Below are positions 50,542-64,000 of a stretch of 64,000 bases of DNA, one piece after another. The stretch comes from Devosia sp. A16 (lineage in GTDB: Bacteria > Pseudomonadota > Alphaproteobacteria > Rhizobiales > Devosiaceae). Under the pieces are notes generated by a model. That model was given only the letters and a program-made list of their open reading frames with translations. It was not told the origin of the DNA and ran no database searches. Every line of letters begins with the position of its first letter. The first letter of the stretch is position 1. Made by a program: the position numbers and the translations under genes. The DNA is taken from NCBI RefSeq assembly GCF_001402915.1, contig NZ_CP012945.1, positions 1,837,501 to 1,901,500 on the forward strand. The letters are read 5' to 3'.

Positions 50542-51228
50542 ATGAAAACCATCGGCCTCATCGGCGGCATGAGCTGGGAATCCACCGCTCACTACTACGC
50601 CATCCTCAACCGCGAGACGGCGGCCCGGCTGGGCGGCCTCCACTCCGCGCCGGTCATCGTCCATTCCGTGGATTTCGCCCCGATCGAGGCGATGCAGCGG
50701 GCCGGCGACTGGGACGGCGCCGGGCAGGTGCTCGCCGGCATTGCTGCTTCGCTCGAAGCGCAGGGCGCCGCCGTGGTCGGGCTTGCCACCAACACCATGC
50801 ATATCTGCGCGCCACAGATCGTCGCCGCGCTGACGGTCCCGTTCGTCCACATCGCGACGCCCACCGCCGACGCACTGCTCGCCGATGGAATCGGGAAAGT
50901 CGGGTTGCTCGGCACCCGCTTCACCATGGAGAAGCGCTTCTATATCGAAGGCCTCGAGCAACGCGGCCTCGAGGTGTTGGTGCCCGATATCGGCATCACC
51001 AACCTCAACGGCATCATCTACGAGGAGCTCTGCCTCGGCATCGTCCGCGACGAGTCCCGGCGCATCTACGTCGACGCCATCGCCCGGCTCAAGGCCCGCG
51101 GCGCCGAGGCGGTGATCCTGGGCTGCACCGAGATCGGTATGCTGATCGATGACAGTGTGAGCCCGCTGCCGACCTACGACACCACCGATCTGCACGCCAG
51201 GGCGCTGGTGGCAGCGGCGTTGGGCTAG
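50542..51228 (+). CDS. Aspartate/glutamate racemase family protein (YgeA-like)
   Basis: The 228-residue protein has KTIGLIGGMSWESTAHYY, then GLATNTMH with Thr83 in place of the first catalytic Cys, and LGCTEIGM with Cys195. The Thr/Cys pair is that described for YgeA, a broad-specificity amino-acid racemase, rather than the Cys/Cys of aspartate racemase. It is a likely D-amino acid producer for the cell wall or signalling. It stands between two copies of the family 1 repeat. Confidence 0.87.
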   Translation: MKTIGLIGGMSWESTAHYYAILNRETAARLGGLHSAPVIVHSVDFAPIEAMQRAGDWDGAGQVLAGIAASLEAQGAAVVGLATNTMHICAPQIVAALTVPFVHIATPTADALLADGIGKVGLLGTRFTMEKRFYIEGLEQRGLEVLVPDIGITNLNGIIYEELCLGIVRDESRRIYVDAIARLKARGAEAVILGCTEIGMLIDDSVSPLPTYDTTDLHARALVAAALG

Positions 51229-51240
51229 CCAGCCAACAGG

Positions 51241-51353
51241 GAGGGCCCCGGTGAAGCGAAGGTGAGGGGTCGAGGCTCTCGATCTTCGATCGTGCCAAAC
51301 GCCCCGGCAGAGCACCTCCCCCGTTATTATGGGGGGAGAATGGGAGACGCCTT
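51241..51353 (+). repeat. Degenerate family 1 element, copy 3
   Basis: The core GTGAGGGGTCGAGGCTCT and the GCACCTCCCCC arm match copy 1, and TGCCAAACGC matches the centre of copy 2. The terminal repeats are eroded. Confidence 0.5.
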
Positions 51354-51378
51354 CTGCCCGAGGCGATCTCGGACCCTC

Positions 51379-53190
51379 TCAGAACTCAGCCCAGTCCTGC
51401 GCCACTGCGGTGTTGCCGTTGCTGAGATAGGTGCGCGCCGCCGCCTTCACCTTCTGCTGCAGCGCCTTGACCCCGCCGACGCGCGGCTCGCTCTGCATCG
51501 GTATCGCTGCCCCCGCATCGTCGATGGTGAACACGTCGACGATCTTGTCGAGTTCGGTGGCTTGCCCCTCGGTCTGCTCGATCGCCGCATTGGTCTGCTC
51601 GACCAGCGCCGCGTTCTGCTGCGTCATCTCGTCGAGCACCCGCACCGCGGAGCTGACCTCTTCGATGGCACCCGCCTGCTCGCGGCTCGCCGTGGCGATG
51701 CCTTCGATCAGGCTCGAACTCTCGCGGGCCGTCTCCAGCATGGCGACCAGCTTCTGCGCCGCCTCGGCCACCAGCTTCGAGCCACCGGCGACTTCCGCGC
51801 CGGACTGCTCGATCAGCGCCTTCACTTCCGAAGAGGCGCTAGCCGCCGATTGCGCGAGGCGCCGGACTTCCACCGCCACCACGGCAAAGCCCTTGCCGGC
51901 ATCGCCGGCCCGCGCCGCTTCCACCGACGCGTTCAGTGCCAGGAGGTTCGTCTGGAAGGCGATATCGTCGATCATGCCGATAATGTTGGAGATCTTGCCC
52001 GAGGAGGTGGTGATCCGTTCCATGGCGGCGGTCGCCTTCTCCATCACCGCGCCGCCCTCAGTGGCGGTCTTGCTGACATCCTGCGCCTTGCTGGAGGCGT
52101 CGGCCGCCCGCTTGGCGTTCTCGCTGACCGTCGAAGCGAGCTGCTCCATCGAGGCGGAGGTCTCCTCGATCGTTGCGGCCTGCTTGGTGGTGCGTTCGCT
52201 GAGATCGTTGGCGCCGGACAGGATCTCCCCGGTCGCCGTCTTCAGGGCCCGCGAGGTGGTCTGCAGCGAGGTGACGATCTCGGTGATCCGTTCCAGCGAG
52301 GCGTTGAAGGCCTGCCGCAGGCCCTCGTACTGCCCGCTGAACTCTGTATCCACCCGCCCGCCGAGGTCGCCATCGGCCATGCGCGCCAGCGAGGTCTTCA
52401 GCAGTTCGATGATCGCTTCGGAGCGCTTGCGCTCCGAGATGTCGCTGGCGAACTTGACCACCTTCATCGGCTTGCCGGCGGCGTCGAACACCGGGTTGTA
52501 GGAAGCCATGATCCAGACTTCCTTGCCACCCTTGCCCACGCGCTTGAACTCGGACGAGACGAATTCGCCACCGCGCAGCCGGGCCCAGAACTGCTCATAT
52601 TCGGCGCTCGCGCCGTAGCCGGGCTCGACGAACATGCGGTGATGCCGGCCCTGAACTTCATCGAGCCGGTAGCCGAGCGTCGAAAGGAAGTTCTCGTTGG
52701 CGGTGAGAATGGTGCCGTCGAGCTTGAACTCGATCACCGCCTGCGCCCGACTGATCGCTGCCACCTGCCCGGCCATGTCGGCGGCGCGGTTCTTCTGTTC
52801 GGTGATATCGGAAGCAAACTTGATCACCTTGATCGGCTTGCCCGCCTTGTCGAGGATCGGGTTGTAGCTGGCCTGCAGCCAGATCTCCTTGCCGCCCTTG
52901 GCGAAGCGTCGGTACTCGCCCGACTGGAACTGGCCGGCACCCAGGGCGCGCCAGAACTCGACATACTCCACGCTCTGTGCCAACGCCGGATCGACGAACA
53001 TCCGATGATGCTTGCCCTGGATCTCGTCGAGCGCGTAGCCTACTGCGCCGAGGAAGTTGCCGTTGGCGGTGAGGATGGTGCCGTCGAGCGCGAACTCGAT
53101 CACCGCCTGGCTGCGCATGATGGCGGCCACCGTGCTGCGATCGTCCTCACGCGAACCACCGGCGAACCGGCTCAATAGTGATTGACCCAT
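51379..53190 (-). CDS. Soluble PAS-PAS methyl-accepting chemotaxis protein
   Basis: The 603-residue chemoreceptor has no membrane segment. Two near-duplicate PAS domains (about 25-140 and 150-265, each with [11 protein letters not shown] or [11 protein letters not shown] and HHRMFV) precede the signalling domain with the hairpin tip [26 protein letters not shown]. It ends AQDWAEF; DWAEF fits the W-x-x-F pentapeptide that tethers CheR or CheB. PAS pairs of this type often bind haem or flavin and sense oxygen or redox. The ATG gives MGQSLLSRF. Confidence 0.93.
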   Translation of the reverse strand: MGQSLLSRFAGGSREDDRSTVAAIMRSQAVIEFALDGTILTANGNFLGAVGYALDEIQGKHHRMFVDPALAQSVEYVEFWRALGAGQFQSGEYRRFAKGGKEIWLQASYNPILDKAGKPIKVIKFASDITEQKNRAADMAGQVAAISRAQAVIEFKLDGTILTANENFLSTLGYRLDEVQGRHHRMFVEPGYGASAEYEQFWARLRGGEFVSSEFKRVGKGGKEVWIMASYNPVFDAAGKPMKVVKFASDISERKRSEAIIELLKTSLARMADGDLGGRVDTEFSGQYEGLRQAFNASLERITEIVTSLQTTSRALKTATGEILSGANDLSERTTKQAATIEETSASMEQLASTVSENAKRAADASSKAQDVSKTATEGGAVMEKATAAMERITTSSGKISNIIGMIDDIAFQTNLLALNASVEAARAGDAGKGFAVVAVEVRRLAQSAASASSEVKALIEQSGAEVAGGSKLVAEAAQKLVAMLETARESSSLIEGIATASREQAGAIEEVSSAVRVLDEMTQQNAALVEQTNAAIEQTEGQATELDKIVDVFTIDDAGAAIPMQSEPRVGGVKALQQKVKAAARTYLSNGNTAVAQDWAEF

Positions 53191-53334
53191 GACTTCTGCC
53201 CCCAAAACCGCTTCTGCGGAACCGCGGCAATCTCAGCGCCGATCGGCTTGAAGAACCCCCAAGCCGGGCATGCGTATTAACGCGCGGTACACCATCAGAC
53301 TGCGCCGCTGGGGCTCGGGGCGCAGTTACTGCTC

Positions 53335-53356
53335 ATCTACGCAGTGCTGCGTAGAT
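53335..53356. promoter_or_regulatory. Inverted repeat upstream of the soluble chemoreceptor gene
   Basis: ATCTACGCA and TGCGTAGAT form a perfect 9-bp repeat with a 4-nt spacer, 145 nt before the start at 53190. It could be an operator or part of the upstream gene's termination region. Confidence 0.35.
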
Positions 53357-53381
53357 CGGCGAGATGGCCGGCCACAATGAC

Positions 53382-53405
53382 AAAGGGCGCCCGACGGCGC
53401 CCTTT
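53382..53405 (-). terminator. Terminator of the second chemoreceptor gene
   Basis: AAAGGGCGCC and GGCGCCCTTT form a perfect 10-bp stem with a 4-nt loop, 30 nt beyond the stop at 53435. The stem ends in TTT on either strand. Confidence 0.8.
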
Positions 53406-53434
53406 CGCAGGTTGCGGCAGTGAGCAGCTTCTGA

Positions 53435-55459
53435 CTAGAACTCGTCCCAGTCCGTGCTGATCGCGGCATTGCCCTGGCTCAGGTAGACCTGTCGCGCTCC
53501 GGCCTTCGCCACCGAGGGCGCAGCCGCCTCGGCAACAGTAAAGATATCGACGATCCGATCGAGCTCGCCGGCCTGCGATTCAGTCTGCTCGATCGCTGCA
53601 TTGGTTTGTTCGACCAGCGCGGCATTGTGCTGGGTCATCTCGTCCAGCGTCCGCACCGCGACGTTCACCTCCTCGATCGAGGAGGCCTGGGCGCGGCTCT
53701 CCCCGGCGATGCCCTGCAGCAGCTCGTAGTTGGTGCGGGCGCCCTCGAGCATCAGGGCGAGCTTGCTCGCCGCCTCGGCGACCAGCCGCGAGCCACCGGC
53801 GACTTCGGTGCCCGATTGCTCGATCAGCGCCTTCACTTCGCTCGACGCGCTCGCCGCCGACTGCGCCAGCCGCCGCACTTCCACCGCAACCACCGCAAAG
53901 CCCTTGCCGGCATCGCCGGCGCGCGCCGCTTCCACCGAGGCGTTGAGCGCCAACAGGTTAGTCTGGAAGGCGATGTCGTCGATCAGCCCGATGATGTTGG
54001 AGATCTTGGCCGAGGACTGGGTGATCCGCTCCATCGCCGCGGTGGCCTCGCGCATCACCTCGCCGCCCTGCTCGGCGGTCTGCGACACGTCGGCGGCATT
54101 GCTGCTTGCCGCCTCGGCCCGCCTGGCGTTTTCCAGCACGGTCACCGCGAGTTGCTCCATCGCCGCCGAGGTCTCCTCGATCGTCGCCGCCTGCTTGGTG
54201 GTCCGCTCGCTGAGGTCATTGGCTCCCGAGAGGATTTCCCCGGTCGCCACCTTGAGGGACCGTGACGTCGAGCGGAGGTTTGTCACCACTTCGGCCAACC
54301 GATCGCCGACGGCATTGGTATCGTCCATCAGCTTGCGCAGCGCGCCCGAGTAGCTGCCCTGCATGCGTCGCGTCAGGTCGGCCTGGGCCAGCGCGCCGAG
54401 CACCGTGCCGGTTTCGCTGATCGAACCGTCGACAGTACCGAGCAACTGGTTGATGCGCTGCGCCAGCTCGCGCAACTCCGCTTCGGGCTGGTCTTCGGCT
54501 ACCCGGCGGCTGAAGTCCCCCTCCAGCGCTGCGCTCACGGCGGCACCGATCTCGTCGTTCAGCGCTGCTGCTGCCTCCGCTCGGGTCGCCACGTGCCGGG
54601 CGCTGGTCGCCGCCTCGCCTGCCAGGGTATCGCGATTGATCAGCGCCTCGCGAAACACCCCGAGCACCTCGGCGAGCGCGGCGACTTCCGCGACCCGCTG
54701 CCGCCCGCCGGTCTCCACTGTGAGATCGCCATCGGCGAGCCGACCGAACCCCTTCGCCACCAGTCCCAACGGCTTGGCGACGAGGCGCTGGCTCAACACC
54801 AGGGTCCCGACCGCGAGCAACAGCAGCAGCGCCAATCCGCCCCATATGACAGCGCTGGAGAGGTCGTGGTTGGTCTTGACCGCCCGGGTCTGGGCCGCGT
54901 TGGCGTCCTCGATGGCGTCCGAGACGGCCGACATCTCGCCTTCCAGCACCTTGAAGCTTTCATCGAACGCCGGCAGGTCGGCCTGCGCCCCGGCAATGTC
55001 GAACTTGGCGGCCTTGCCCACCAGGGCAGTGGCCGCGGCGATATAGGCGTCGAGCGGCGCGCGCACTCCGTCCAGGGCTTCCCGGATATGCACCGGCACG
55101 TCGAAGTCCTTCTGCGAGTTCAGCGCCTGCTTGAACGAGGCGCCGTAGCTCATCACGTCGCCATAGGTCGCCTTGGCCGCCTCGAGGTCGCCCGAGATCA
55201 CCGAATAGAGCGCCCGGTAGACGAGACCGCGCATGCTGTCATGCAGCATGTCGGCAGTCATGTGCGCCCGCATCGACGACATCAGCTCGGCCGATGTCCG
55301 GCTGCTGCGTTCGAACTCGCCGGCGACATAGATATTGGCGGCTGAAACGACCGCCCCGGTGGCGGCCATCACCAGGGCGAGCCCGACGACCATGCTGCGC
55401 AGGGAAACACCGCGCGACGGCTTGCCGCCGGCGGTCTTGGTGGTCACGTCCTTCTTCAT
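53435..55459 (-). CDS. Membrane methyl-accepting chemotaxis protein
   Basis: The 674-residue chemoreceptor has membrane segments near residues 20-42 and 193-212, a helical periplasmic ligand domain between them, HAMP modules (about 215-390, including a second HAMP-like [11 protein letters not shown] segment), and the signalling domain. It ends STDWDEF, again a W-x-x-F tether. The ATG (MKKDVTTK) has only a weak GGGG site. The signalling part is nearly the same as in the flanking receptors, including [17 protein letters not shown]. Confidence 0.92.
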   Translation of the reverse strand: MKKDVTTKTAGGKPSRGVSLRSMVVGLALVMAATGAVVSAANIYVAGEFERSSRTSAELMSSMRAHMTADMLHDSMRGLVYRALYSVISGDLEAAKATYGDVMSYGASFKQALNSQKDFDVPVHIREALDGVRAPLDAYIAAATALVGKAAKFDIAGAQADLPAFDESFKVLEGEMSAVSDAIEDANAAQTRAVKTNHDLSSAVIWGGLALLLLLAVGTLVLSQRLVAKPLGLVAKGFGRLADGDLTVETGGRQRVAEVAALAEVLGVFREALINRDTLAGEAATSARHVATRAEAAAALNDEIGAAVSAALEGDFSRRVAEDQPEAELRELAQRINQLLGTVDGSISETGTVLGALAQADLTRRMQGSYSGALRKLMDDTNAVGDRLAEVVTNLRSTSRSLKVATGEILSGANDLSERTTKQAATIEETSAAMEQLAVTVLENARRAEAASSNAADVSQTAEQGGEVMREATAAMERITQSSAKISNIIGLIDDIAFQTNLLALNASVEAARAGDAGKGFAVVAVEVRRLAQSAASASSEVKALIEQSGTEVAGGSRLVAEAASKLALMLEGARTNYELLQGIAGESRAQASSIEEVNVAVRTLDEMTQHNAALVEQTNAAIEQTESQAGELDRIVDIFTVAEAAAPSVAKAGARQVYLSQGNAAISTDWDEF

Positions 55460-55620
55460 TCTGAAGCCCCGTCGGCCGCGCGCCGCTTTCTTACGGCCTG
55501 CCTGGCACCGGCGGCCCGTCCCGCGCCAAGGTAAACAAAGCATGCCGGATCGGGGTTAACGCGTAGTGAAACCCGCCTCCCCGTTACCCGGCTGTGCAGC
55601 TCTCCCGTGCGCCCCCGCGG

Positions 55621-57642
55621 TCAGAACTCGGCCCAGTCGTCGGCCTTGAGCGCGGTGTTGCCACGGCCCAGATAGGTCTTGGCCGCCGCCCTGACCCGTT
55701 GCTCCAGCGCCTTGATCCCGCGCTGCGGCGGCAGGTCCGCCATCGGCGTCGCCGTGGCCTCGGCATGGCTGTCGGTGGTGAACACCGCGACGATCCGGTC
55801 GAGTTCGCTGGCCTGCGCTTCGGTCTGCTCGATCGCCGCGTTGGTCTGTTCGACCAGCGCCGCATTGTGCTGGGTCATCTCATCCATCTGCCTGACCGCG
55901 GTGTTGACCTCCTCGATCGCCGAGGCCTGCTCGCGGCTGTCCCTTGCGATCCCCTCAAGCAGTTCGCGGTTGCCGCGGACCGCCACCAGCATCTGCTCGA
56001 GCTTGGCTGCGGCCTCCGCCACCAGCCTGGAGCCGCCCTGTACCTCGTTGGCCGATTGCTCGATCAGCGCCTTTACCTCCGCCGAGGCACTGGCCGCCGA
56101 TTGCGCCAGGCGCCGCACTTCGACGGCAACGACCGCAAAACCCTTGCCGGCATCGCCGGCGCGCGCCGCCTCAACTGAAGCATTGAGCGCGAGGAGGTTG
56201 GTCTGAAAGGCGATGTCGTCGATCAGCCCGATGATGTTGGAGATCTTGGCCGAGCTCTCGGTGATCCGCCCCATGGCGGCGTTGGCGCTGAGCATCACGG
56301 CGCCGCCGGCCTCGGCAGTCGTCGTCACCTCGGCGGCATTTTCCGAGGCACCGGCGGCGCGCTGCGCATTGGCCAGCACCGTGGTCGCCAGTTGCTCCAT
56401 GGCAGCCGAGGTCTCCTCGATCGTCGCCGCCTGCTTGGTGGTGCGTTCGGAAAGGTCGTTGGCGCCCGACAGGATCTCACTGGTGGCGGTCTTCAGGTCG
56501 AACGAGGTCCGCTTGAGCTGCGTAACGATCTCGCTGAGCTTCTCGGCCACCGTATTGGTATTGTGCTTCAGCCGCGCGAACTCGCCCTCATAGGCGCCGG
56601 CCATGCGCCGCGTCAGGTCCGCTTCGGCCAATGCCTCGAGCACATCGCCAGCTTCATTCAGGCCGCCCGCTACCGTATCCATCAGCCGGTTGAAATTGCT
56701 GGCGATGCGCTCGATGTCGGCGTCTTCGAAGCGGGCGTCGATACGCTGTGTCAGGTCGCCCTTGAGCGTCGCCGCCACCACGCCGTCAAAGGCGCTCTGG
56801 AAGCCCTGCATCAGCGCCGCCCGCTCGGCCGCCTTCGCATGCCGGGTCCGCTCGTCTTCGTTCATTTCGGCCACCCGGATGCCGTTCTCCTTGAACACCT
56901 GCACCGCAGCCGCCATCTGGCCGATCTCGTTCTTCTCATCGGCATAGGGAACCTCGGTTGCAAGGTCGCCCTCTGCCAGCCGCACCATGGTGTCGGTAAC
57001 GCGGGCCAACGGCTGGGAAACGTAGCGGGTGCCGACATAGAGGGCCGCACCGACGCCAGCGAGCAACCCTAGCAGCGTTGCGCCGCCCACGACGGGCAGG
57101 ATCAGCGCCTCGAAGCCATCGATCTCTGCCTTGATCGCCTCGAACCTGGCTCGGTCGGCCTCGACCACGGCGTCGATCTCAGCCTGGTACGCCTTGCGGT
57201 TGGCGCGATTGGCGTCGTTGTTCCCCTGCGCGTTGGCCTGCGCCGGATCGATGGCCGCAAGCCGTGCGGTCTCGGCCCGGAACTGCCGGAACTCCGCTGT
57301 ACGCGCCACAACCTGGTCGAACGCCGGCCGGTCGGCCGCCGGTACCAGCGGCTGCCATTGGGCGAGGTGCGCGTCGATCTGGTCGAGCGACTTCAACAGC
57401 CCGGCGGCAAACGGCGCCGCCTTCTCGACATCAGGCGCCGCGTAGATCCCGCGGGCATCCATCACCACGGCGGTGACCAGCCGATTGAGATGCTCGCCGT
57501 TGAAGGCCCGCTGCGATGCTGCCTCGAGCTGCTGGGTGCGCTCGGTGAACGACGCGGTGACGAACACGGCAAGGCCGCCGATCGCCGCGACCACGAGGCC
57601 CATGACGGCAACGATGAGGAAAAGACGGGTCCGGATCTTCAC
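55621..57642 (-). CDS. Membrane methyl-accepting chemotaxis protein
   Basis: The 673-residue chemoreceptor has membrane segments near residues 5-28 and 180-203, a helical periplasmic domain rich in Ala and Arg, tandem HAMP-like modules (about 205-390), and a signalling domain with the same hairpin tip as its neighbours. It ends ADDWAEF. I chose the GTG giving [15 protein letters not shown], since the sequence before it is not membrane-protein-like. An ATG 57 nt upstream is an alternative. Confidence 0.9.
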   Translation of the reverse strand: MKIRTRLFLIVAVMGLVVAAIGGLAVFVTASFTERTQQLEAASQRAFNGEHLNRLVTAVVMDARGIYAAPDVEKAAPFAAGLLKSLDQIDAHLAQWQPLVPAADRPAFDQVVARTAEFRQFRAETARLAAIDPAQANAQGNNDANRANRKAYQAEIDAVVEADRARFEAIKAEIDGFEALILPVVGGATLLGLLAGVGAALYVGTRYVSQPLARVTDTMVRLAEGDLATEVPYADEKNEIGQMAAAVQVFKENGIRVAEMNEDERTRHAKAAERAALMQGFQSAFDGVVAATLKGDLTQRIDARFEDADIERIASNFNRLMDTVAGGLNEAGDVLEALAEADLTRRMAGAYEGEFARLKHNTNTVAEKLSEIVTQLKRTSFDLKTATSEILSGANDLSERTTKQAATIEETSAAMEQLATTVLANAQRAAGASENAAEVTTTAEAGGAVMLSANAAMGRITESSAKISNIIGLIDDIAFQTNLLALNASVEAARAGDAGKGFAVVAVEVRRLAQSAASASAEVKALIEQSANEVQGGSRLVAEAAAKLEQMLVAVRGNRELLEGIARDSREQASAIEEVNTAVRQMDEMTQHNAALVEQTNAAIEQTEAQASELDRIVAVFTTDSHAEATATPMADLPPQRGIKALEQRVRAAAKTYLGRGNTALKADDWAEF

Positions 57643-57987
57643 TTGGCAGCGCTCGCTCTGGTTCTGGAGTGGACGGAATGGAGATGTGACGGTGCGCATC
57701 CGGAACGGCTTCCGGCAGACGACACGGCGATGGTGAGGGACACTGGGCGCGGCTCCGTAACTGGCCGCGGCTGTCCTGGCCACGACACGGTTCGACTTGC
57801 TGCATTCCCGAGAATGACAGTTACGCAGTTTACCTTAAGGGATGGTGAATTGCTTCGGATCGCGCATTTAGCCCTGCGCCTGCGGGCAGGATGCGCCGAC
57901 GGCACCATCGGTCTACAGGAGCGATGCCCCCAGAAAGCAAAACGGGCGCCCCGGAGGACGCCCGCTTCGAATTCCGTATCTGTCCGC
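57643..57987. other. Intergenic region between chemoreceptor and atpC
   Basis: About 345 bp contain the terminator of the atp operon at their far end (57933-57964) and presumably the chemoreceptor promoter. I see no gene or box. Confidence 0.5.
57933..57964 (-). terminator. Rho-independent terminator of atpHAGDC
   Basis: On the minus strand CGGGCGTCC and GGGCGCCCG form a 9-bp stem (one G-T) with a 4-nt loop, followed by TTTTGCTTTC. It lies 23 nt after the atpC stop. Confidence 0.85.
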
Positions 57988-58413
57988 TTAGTGTGCGGTC
58001 GAACCTGTGCCCACCGATGCGTCGAGCAAGAGGTTGCGCCAGCCGTCGATCTCTTCCTGCAGCCGCATCTCCTCGTCCGCAGTGTTCGCGGCCTGCTGGG
58101 CGGTGAGCCCGGCGGCGATCAGCCCTTCGATCTTGGCGCGGTCGAATTCGGCGATGTCCTGCGCCTCTTCGGCGAGGATGGTCAGCCCTTCGGGTGACAC
58201 GTCGGCAAAGCCGCCGCGCACATAGTAGACGTGGCTGATCCCATCATTGCGAACCACCGTCACGAAGCCCGGCTTCAGCGTGGTCATCAGCGGTGCGTGG
58301 TCGCCCAGCACGGTGAAATATCCATCGGCGCCCGGCACGGTCACCGACTTCACGGTCTCCGACAGCAGCAGCCGCTCGGGCGAGACGATTTCGAGTTTGG
58401 TGCCTTCGGCCAT
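57988..58413 (-). CDS. atpC: ATP synthase F1 epsilon subunit
   Basis: The 141-residue protein begins KLEIVSPERLLLSETVKSVTVPGADGYFTVL, the beta-sandwich of epsilon, with GGFADVSPEGLTILAEEA and a C-terminal helix pair. It links gamma to the c-ring and can inhibit hydrolysis. It is the last gene of the operon, 61 nt after atpD. Confidence 0.97.
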   Translation of the reverse strand: MAEGTKLEIVSPERLLLSETVKSVTVPGADGYFTVLGDHAPLMTTLKPGFVTVVRNDGISHVYYVRGGFADVSPEGLTILAEEAQDIAEFDRAKIEGLIAAGLTAQQAANTADEEMRLQEEIDGWRNLLLDASVGTGSTAH

Positions 58414-58474
58414 GGTCCTGCCTTTGGGTTGAGCTGGGTCCGCCCGCAGGCGAACCCGAGTTCGTCAGATCAGC

Positions 58475-60019
<1,545 letters not shown>

Positions 60020-60033
60020 TTACCTCGTTCCTG

Positions 60034-60912
60034 CTAGAGCGCTTCCGCGCCCGAAATGATTTCGATGAGTTCTTTGGTGATCTGTGCCTGGCGCTGCCGG
60101 TTGTAGACCAGCGTCAGCTTCTTGATCATCTCGCCGGCGTTGCGCGTCGCGTTGTCCATGGCGCTCATCTGCGCGCCGAAGAACGAGGCGTTGTTCTCGA
60201 GCAGTGCCCGGAAGATCTGCACCGAGATGTTGCGCGGCAGCAGGTCCTCGAGGATTGCTTCCTCATCCGGCTCGTATTCGTAGTTCAGCGTCTCCGGTGC
60301 GTCCGCGGCGGGAGCCTCGAACTTGGCCGGGATCAGCTGGTGCGCCGTCGGGATCTGCGCGATCACCGAGCGGAAGCGCGAGTAGAACAGCGTCGCCACA
60401 TCGAACTCGCCCGCCGCATACATGGCGAGCACCTTCTCGCCGACGCTGGCGGCGTTGACATAGCCGAGCTGGCGCACGTCGCGGAACGAGATCGTCTCGA
60501 CGATCTTGTCGGCGAAGCCACGCTTCAGGATATCGTTGCCCTTGCGGCCGACAGTGAGGATCTTCACCGTCTTGCCTTCGGCGAGGAGCTTCTGCGCCGT
60601 CTCGCGGGCCAGGCGGGCGATCGAAGAGTTGAAGCCGCCGGCAAGGCCACGCTCACCGGTCGCCACGACCAAGAGGTGCACCTGGTCACGGCCATTGCCG
60701 GCGAGCAGCGCCGGAGCGTCGGCACGGCCGGCATAGGCTGCGCCCAACGCCGCGAGCACGTTGCCCATGCGCTCGGCATAGGGACGCGCCGCCTCGGCTG
60801 CTTCCTGGGCGCGACGGAGCTTGGCCGCTGCCACCATCTGCATGGCCTTGGTGATCTTCTGGGTCGATTTGACCGAGGCGATCCGGTTCTTGAGGTCCTT
60901 TAGCGAGGGCAT
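60034..60912 (-). CDS. atpG: ATP synthase F1 gamma subunit
   Basis: The 292-residue protein starts [36 protein letters not shown] and ends with [34 protein letters not shown], the two helices of the rotor shaft. The ATG follows GGGAG. A perfect hairpin lies between atpA and this gene. Confidence 0.98.
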   Translation of the reverse strand: MPSLKDLKNRIASVKSTQKITKAMQMVAAAKLRRAQEAAEAARPYAERMGNVLAALGAAYAGRADAPALLAGNGRDQVHLLVVATGERGLAGGFNSSIARLARETAQKLLAEGKTVKILTVGRKGNDILKRGFADKIVETISFRDVRQLGYVNAASVGEKVLAMYAAGEFDVATLFYSRFRSVIAQIPTAHQLIPAKFEAPAADAPETLNYEYEPDEEAILEDLLPRNISVQIFRALLENNASFFGAQMSAMDNATRNAGEMIKKLTLVYNRQRQAQITKELIEIISGAEAL

Positions 60913-60932
60913 CGGGCCGCTCTACTCCCATA

Positions 60933-60956
60933 GCGCGGTCCGTTTGGGGACCGCGC
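60933..60956 (-). other. Hairpin between atpA and atpG
   Basis: GCGCGGTCC and GGACCGCGC form a 9-bp stem with a 6-nt loop in the 61-nt gap. It could limit read-through or stabilise the upstream mRNA, helping set the 3:1 alpha to gamma ratio. Confidence 0.5.
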
Positions 60957-60973
60957 GTTGTCTTTGAAAGGGC

Positions 60974-62505
<1,532 letters not shown>

Positions 62506-62506
<1 letters not shown>

Positions 62507-63066
62507 TATCCGACCTCTTTCATCGCGATCTTCATCGCCGTGAGCTTGGTTTTGAGTGAGCTGTCGATCATCTGGCTGCCGACCTTGACCACGAGGCCAC
62601 CGATCAGGCTGGGATCGACATGTTGGTTGAGCGTGACGGACTTGCCGATCTTCGCCTTGAGCGTATCGGCCAGCGTCTTGACCTGGGCCGCAGTGAGCGG
62701 GGTCGCCGAGGTCACGTCGGCATTGACTTCGCCGCGGGCGCCGGCGGCGCGTTCGCGGAACGCCTGGATGATCGCCGGCAGCGCAAACAGCCGGCCGTTA
62801 CGGGCGACGACACGCACGAAGTTGCCCACCGTGGTGTGCGCCTTGGCGCGCTCCAGCACCGCGTGGATGGCCTGCGCCTTCTCTTCGGTGTTGATCACCG
62901 GGGAGCGAAGGAACCGGGCAAAATCCGGGCTTTGTTCAGACAGGGCGAGCAGGTTTACCAGCCCCTGCTCGACCGCTGCGACGGAACCGTCGGCTGCGGC
63001 AAGATCGTAGAGCGCCGACGCATACGGCCGCGCGATCTGGGTAAGCACTGAATTCTGCGCTGCCAA
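62506..63066 (-). CDS. atpH: ATP synthase F1 delta subunit
   Basis: The 186-residue protein begins [19 protein letters not shown] and ends [31 protein letters not shown], the family's C-terminal motif. It attaches the peripheral stalk to the F1 head. The only start at the family position is TTG, after GAGG. It is the first gene of the operon; no Fo genes are in the window, as usual in Alphaproteobacteria. Confidence 0.96.
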
Positions 63067-63272
63067 TGCCCCGTCACCCTCGTGCTGCGCAACCCGAACC
63101 CGGCCGATGGAGGCGCCGGAGGCTGCTTTCGCTTATGATTGTTCGCCGGGCGAGGCAGATAGCCCCCCGGATTTCGCGCCCCCTCTAACATGCAAGATCG
63201 GCACCTGCAAGGCACCGGAACACGAGTCTTTCGGGGAGTTTTGTCGCAGGCTTCGAACCGTCCCTGAAAGGG

Positions 63273-63297
63273 CAAATCGCTCCAGTGGAGCGATTTG
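63273..63297. repeat. Perfect hairpin between priA and atpH
   Basis: CAAATCGCTCC and GGAGCGATTTG form an 11-bp stem with a 3-nt loop. It may be a priA terminator or a palindromic repeat unit; only one copy is in this window. Confidence 0.45.
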
Positions 63298-63358
63298 AGG
63301 TGAGAAGGCCATGAGAGCTGCGCTCGAATGGCGGGCGGCGAGCGCGGAAACCGATGAT

Positions 63359-64000
63359 CTAGAGAAAACTCTGCGGGTCGATGTCTACCTGCACCCTGAG
63401 GTTGCCGGTGGTCTTGGGCGCCTGCTCCAGCCAGAACCGCACATAGCCGCTGAGGTCGAAGTCCTTGCCCGACTGGGCCAGGAGCCGCACCCGGTGGCGG
63501 CCGCGGATCATCGAGATCGGCGCATCGGCCGGGCCGAACAGCTTCAGCCCCTCGGCCAGCGGCGCAACGCTGAGCAGTTGCCTGGCATAAGCGAAGGCCG
63601 GGTCGTGCTCGTTGGCCGAGACGATCAGCGCCGCCAGCCGTCCGAACGGCGGCAGCCCGCCGGCCTCGCGCGCCAGCAGTTCGTGCCTGTAGAATGCCTC
63701 GCGATCGCCTTTGACCATCGCCTTCATTACCGGATGATCGGGATGATAGGTCTGGAGGAACGCCTTGCCCGCCCGGTTGGCTCGCCCGGCGCGCCCGGTC
63801 ACCTGGGTGAGGATCTGAAAGGTCCGCTCGGCAGCGCGCGGGTCGCCGCGGTCGAGCCCGAGATCGGCATCGAGCACCCCGACCAGCGTCAGCTTTTCGA
63901 AATGGTGGCCCTTGGCCACCAGCTGTGTGCCCACCACCAGGTCGTATTCGCCCCGCTCGATATCGGCGAACCGCTCCCTGAGCTGCTGGTTCGATCCCAT
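63359..64000 (-). CDS. priA: Primosomal protein N' (PriA helicase), C-terminal part
   Basis: This is the last 213 residues of PriA, cut by the window edge. It holds helicase motifs of the second RecA-like lobe (VVGTQLVAKGHHFEKLTLVGVLDAD, and QVTGRAGRANRAG for motif VI) and the C-terminal domain with PPFGRLAALIVSA, where the conserved PP loop lies. PriA restarts stalled replication forks. Its location before atpH on the same strand is usual in Hyphomicrobiales. Confidence 0.95.
   Translation of the reverse strand: MGSNQQLRERFADIERGEYDLVVGTQLVAKGHHFEKLTLVGVLDADLGLDRGDPRAAERTFQILTQVTGRAGRANRAGKAFLQTYHPDHPVMKAMVKGDREAFYRHELLAREAGGLPPFGRLAALIVSANEHDPAFAYARQLLSVAPLAEGLKLFGPADAPISMIRGRHRVRLLAQSGKDFDLSGYVRFWLEQAPKTTGNLRVQVDIDPQSFL

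Noticed and set aside
43505-51353. Possible CRISPR array
   Set aside because: The repeats are few, of unequal spacing, inverted relative to each other and separated by genes; no cas gene is present.

Overview
The window looks like a high-GC alphaproteobacterial chromosome of the order Hyphomicrobiales, most like Devosia and relatives. Three things point there: the order rplU-rpmA-obgE-proBA-nadD-rsfS-rlmH-envC-like-ctpA-ddp-rppH, an F1 ATP synthase operon atpHAGDC without the Fo genes and next to priA, and chemoreceptors ending in a xWxEF pentapeptide. This assignment is inference from gene content; no rRNA is present.

Positions 1-35.8 kb are an accessory, stress-centred island. It holds five universal stress proteins, two small membrane proteins beside them, an HSP20, a solo GroEL, a three-BON protein, a Pat-type protein acetyltransferase, flavodoxins and a flavodoxin-fold oxidoreductase, two zinc alcohol dehydrogenases, a P2-type cation ATPase, a PRPP synthetase and a phosphoribosyltransferase, and secreted or outer-membrane proteins. 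I read 19 copies of TTGA-N6-TCAA (FNR/FixK/CRP-type boxes) between 1.68 and 34.6 kb, plus one degenerate copy. Nearly all are intergenic, and most are centred 56-68 nt before a start codon. I saw none in the housekeeping half. The island therefore reads as one regulon for low oxygen or energy limitation, controlled from outside the window because no fnr/fixK gene is present. Two remnants, of a sulfide:quinone reductase-like gene and a ClC channel CBS domain, suggest ongoing decay.

Inside the island, 11.9-19.9 kb is a separate module without such boxes. A response regulator, a sensor kinase and a P1B-type ATPase overlap by ATGA junctions. They diverge from an operon of a DUF2271 protein, a PepSY-membrane/flavodoxin/reductase fusion, ApbE and a small periplasmic protein with an acidic tail. 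I infer a metal-responsive system that couples cation export to electron transfer across the inner membrane.

Positions 35.9-51.2 kb are housekeeping: tRNA-Ser(CGA), ribosomal proteins bL21 and bL27, ObgE, proline synthesis, NAD synthesis, ribosome silencing and 23S rRNA methylation, cell-wall hydrolysis control, RppH and an amino-acid racemase. Miniature palindromic repeats of several families sit between these genes, and one 40-bp palindromic repeat is inserted in frame inside a peptidase E-like gene. Positions 51.4-57.6 kb encode three chemoreceptors in a row. Positions 58.0-63.1 kb encode the F1 ATP synthase, and the window ends inside priA.
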